NCBI GenBank assembly: GCA_024103495.1
Contig: JAGFIQ010000138.1
Span: forward strand, 1-64,000
Origin: Aridibacter famidurans
GTDB lineage: Bacteria; Acidobacteriota; Blastocatellia; Pyrinomonadales; Pyrinomonadaceae
Length of the DNA: 64,000 nt
Direction: 5' to 3'
In this document: positions 61,963-64,000 of the stretch, one piece after another
Numbering within the stretch: the first letter of the stretch is position 1
How the letters are laid out: the number at the start of each line of letters is the position of its first letter
Notes under the pieces: model-generated
What the model saw: the letters and a program-made list of their open reading frames with translations, nothing else
Told to the model about the DNA's origin: nothing
The model's database searches: none
Program-made: the position numbers and the translations under genes

Positions 61963-62928
61963 ATGCAGGGACCAACGATCTTCTATTCGCCCGATTACTA
62001 CGCCGACATAGGCGAGGGGCACGTATTCCCGATAAAGAAGTTCGAGCTTGCGCGCGACATCCTTGTTGCCGAGGGCACCGTTGATCCTGAACAGGTGATC
62101 GCCCCCGGGGAGGCCTCGCTTGGAGACCTTCTGCGGGTACATACGCGCGATTACGTCGAGCGCCTGCAGTACGGCGAATTGACCCCGATGGAGATAAGAA
62201 GGCTGGGACTGCCCTGGTCTCGTGCGCTTGTACGGCGTTCTCTCCTGGCCGTCTCGGGAACGATCAACTCGGCTATCGCGGCTCTCAACAAAGGAGTCGG
62301 CTCGAATCTGGCCGGGGGGACCCATCACGCTTTTCCCGACAGGGGCGAGGGCTTCTGCGTGCTGAACGACGTCGCGGTGGCGATCGAGAAGCTGAGATCT
62401 GAAGAGCGAATTGAAAGGTTCCTCGTTGTGGACCTCGATGTCCACCAGGGAAACGGCACGGCGTTCATTTTCAAGGACGATCCCGACGTCTTCACCTTCT
62501 CGATGCACGGCCAAAAGAACTATCCGCTTTACAAGGAGTTATCGAGCCTTGATATCGAGTTATCCGACGGCACGGACGATCTCGAGTATCTATCGATCCT
62601 TGAAGAGGCTCTCGGCAGGGTACTGCATCACGAACCGGAGCTGATCTTTTACCTCGCGGGCGCCGATCCCTACGAGCAGGACAAACTCGGAAGGCTCTCG
62701 CTGACGAAACAGGGCCTCAGGAAAAGGGACGCTATGGTCCTGGAAGCGGCGAGGGACTCGGGAATTCCGGTCGTGACCACGATGAGCGGCGGTTACGCAA
62801 AGGACATCACCGACACGGTCGATATCCACTGCAATACGATCAGGGCCGTCCGCGACGTGTTCTACCAAGCGAAAGAATCCCCTGCAGATGCAACCGCCGG
62901 GGCCGCGCCTGCGAACTCCAACATATGA
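61963..62928 (+). CDS. Histone-deacetylase-family protein
   Basis: A 321-residue arginase-fold deacetylase of the class IV HDAC/AcuC kind. It shows the active-site GGTHHAFPDRGEGFCVLND region, the zinc Asp-His in VDLDVHQGNGTAF and the second zinc Asp in LAGADPYEQD, with MSGGYAKD near the end. Catalytic residues look complete. Bacterial members act on acetylated proteins, polyamines or small molecules; the target here is unknown. The ATG at 61963 is chosen because MQGPTIFYSPDYY matches the family start. Its stop overlaps the next start (ATGA), a tight link to the CrtI-type gene. Confidence 0.92.
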   Translation: MQGPTIFYSPDYYADIGEGHVFPIKKFELARDILVAEGTVDPEQVIAPGEASLGDLLRVHTRDYVERLQYGELTPMEIRRLGLPWSRALVRRSLLAVSGTINSAIAALNKGVGSNLAGGTHHAFPDRGEGFCVLNDVAVAIEKLRSEERIERFLVVDLDVHQGNGTAFIFKDDPDVFTFSMHGQKNYPLYKELSSLDIELSDGTDDLEYLSILEEALGRVLHHEPELIFYLAGADPYEQDKLGRLSLTKQGLRKRDAMVLEAARDSGIPVVTTMSGGYAKDITDTVDIHCNTIRAVRDVFYQAKESPADATAGAAPANSNI

Positions 62929-64000
62929 AGGTCATCGTCATAGGAAGCGGCTTCGGCGGACTCTCTGCCGCGATCAGGCTCCGGGCTCAGGGACACGACG
63001 TAACGATCGTCGAAAAGCTGGACAAGCTCGGCGGCCGGGCCTACGTGTTCGAGAAGGACGGTTTTCGTTTCGATGCTGGTCCGACGATCATCACCGCGCC
63101 GTGGCTGATCGAAGAGCTCTTCGAACTGGGAAAGAAAAGGTCCGCGGACTATCTTGAACTCGTCAAGCTCGATCCCTTCTACAATATCCGCTGGGAAGAC
63201 GGTTCCGTTTTTCACTACAACGACGACAAAGAACGCCTGCGGGCGGAGATAAAGAAGTTCGATGCTGACGCGATCCCGGGCTACGAGCGCTTCGCGGCCG
63301 AACTTGAGGACATCTACCGTGTCGGCTTCGACCTGATCGACAAGCCTTTCCTGAGCATATGGGACATGGTTAAGGTCGTACCCCAGATGGCGAGGCTTCG
63401 TTCCGACCGTTCCGTCTACAGATTCGCCTCAAAATTCTTCCGCGACGAGCGCCTGAAACAGGCGTTCAGTTTTCATCCTTTGCTGATCGGCGGAAACCCC
63501 TTCACTGCGACATCGATCTACGCGATGATCCACGAACTCGAACAGAAGTTCGGCGTGTGGTTCGCGATGGGCGGCACGGGCGCGCTTGTGGCGGCGCTTG
63601 GTAAATTATTCGGGGACCTCGGAGGGAAGGTTCTTCTCGAATCGGAAGTGGCGAAGATCGTCACCGAGCGCGGCAAGGCCCGGGGCGTGATCCTTGTCGA
63701 CGGAACGATGATCGAGGCAGATGCGGTTGTTTCAAACTCGGACGTAGCTTCCACCTACCTGGACCTTGTTCCCGAGGGAGACCGTCGAAAGTACACTGAT
63801 CGAAAAATTAGGAAGATGAGCTATTCGATGTCGCTCTTCGTAATCTATTTCGGTACCGACCGAAAATACGAGGACGTCGCGCATCATGAGATCCTGATGG
63901 GCCCTAGGTACAGAGGCCTTCTGAAGGACATATTTGAAGACAAAAAGCTGGCGGATGACTTTTCTCTGTATCTGCACAGGCCGACGGCCACCGATCCCAG
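62925..64000 (+). CDS. Phytoene desaturase/carotenoid oxidoreductase, CrtI family (partial, cut by window end)
   Basis: An open frame of at least 358 codons running off the right edge. It begins MKVIVIGSGFGGLSAAIRL, a FAD dinucleotide-binding motif, continuing with VEKLDKLGGRAYVFEKDGF and DAGPTIITAP, the CrtI family N-terminus. Further blocks include SFHPLLIGGNPF, IHELEQKFGVWFAMGGTGALV and SNSDVASTYLDLVP. CrtI enzymes insert double bonds in phytoene or related carotenoids; other family members oxidise different isoprenoids, so the exact role is open. Its ATG overlaps the HDAC stop. No other carotenoid gene is visible before the edge. Confidence 0.93.
   Translation, partial: MKVIVIGSGFGGLSAAIRLRAQGHDVTIVEKLDKLGGRAYVFEKDGFRFDAGPTIITAPWLIEELFELGKKRSADYLELVKLDPFYNIRWEDGSVFHYNDDKERLRAEIKKFDADAIPGYERFAAELEDIYRVGFDLIDKPFLSIWDMVKVVPQMARLRSDRSVYRFASKFFRDERLKQAFSFHPLLIGGNPFTATSIYAMIHELEQKFGVWFAMGGTGALVAALGKLFGDLGGKVLLESEVAKIVTERGKARGVILVDGTMIEADAVVSNSDVASTYLDLVPEGDRRKYTDRKIRKMSYSMSLFVIYFGTDRKYEDVAHHEILMGPRYRGLLKDIFEDKKLADDFSLYLHRPTATDP

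Overview
The window looks like chromosomal DNA of a Gram-negative, fairly GC-rich bacterium. The outer membrane is implied by LpxK (lipid A) and by a PilQ secretin with PilMNOP. My best guess is an acidobacterium near the Blastocatellia/Pyrinomonadales. That rests on the combination of very large secreted M36 peptidases with FG-GAP/VCBS tails, a CXXCH 'choice-of-anchor' type protein, a radical SAM enzyme resembling membrane-spanning-lipid synthases, a three-subunit transhydrogenase and abundant intergenic repeats. It is an inference from gene content, not a measured phylogeny. No transposase, integrase, phage gene, CRISPR array or rRNA was seen. One tRNA (Pro, anticodon CGG) is present.

Layout. 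1-9 kb: a receptor-like Ser/Thr kinase homologue with a degenerate catalytic loop; a minus-strand trpG/pabA-lpxK pair; and three tandem paralogous secreted proteins of unknown function. 9-20 kb: housekeeping and metabolic genes (dienoyl-CoA-reductase-like SDR, inositol-phosphate synthase, RarA, Ada, glucose-6-phosphate isomerase, acyl-CoA dehydrogenase, GNAT) plus two secreted TPR proteins. 20-26 kb: pilMNOPQ followed by a Roadblock/LC7 protein, with a candidate promoter, a long leader and a closing terminator. 26-39 kb: a secreted CXXCH/FG-GAP protein, Ppk1, and two tandem M36 (fungalysin) peptidases of more than 1300 residues. 39-48 kb: a DinG/XPD-type helicase, QueD, and two convergent 925-residue M16 peptidases. 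48-55 kb: pntAA-pntAB-pntB, tRNA-Pro, DedA, surE-pcm (stop and start codons overlapping) and rpsU. 55-57 kb: two small unrecognised genes between repeat fields. 57-64 kb: the radical SAM enzyme, a phosphohexomutase overlapping an FtsB/DivIC-like gene, then an HDAC-family deacetylase overlapping a CrtI-type desaturase that runs off the window end.

How the genes work together. The clear functional units are the type IV pilus alignment/secretin complex, the transhydrogenase, and the surE-pcm pair. Much of the rest is envelope or secretion related: several paralogue groups (the three-gene family, two M36, two M16, two TPR) carry signal peptides or N-terminal anchors, which suggests heavy investment in periplasmic and extracellular proteins.

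The most unusual feature outside genes is the intergenic DNA. Nearly every gap above about 250 bp carries short repeats of a few recurring families. These are REP-like palindromes ending in CTCTAAACGG, a second hairpin family linked to ATGTCTGTAG, and fold-back elements whose two arms are built from short repeated words. They are listed separately below.
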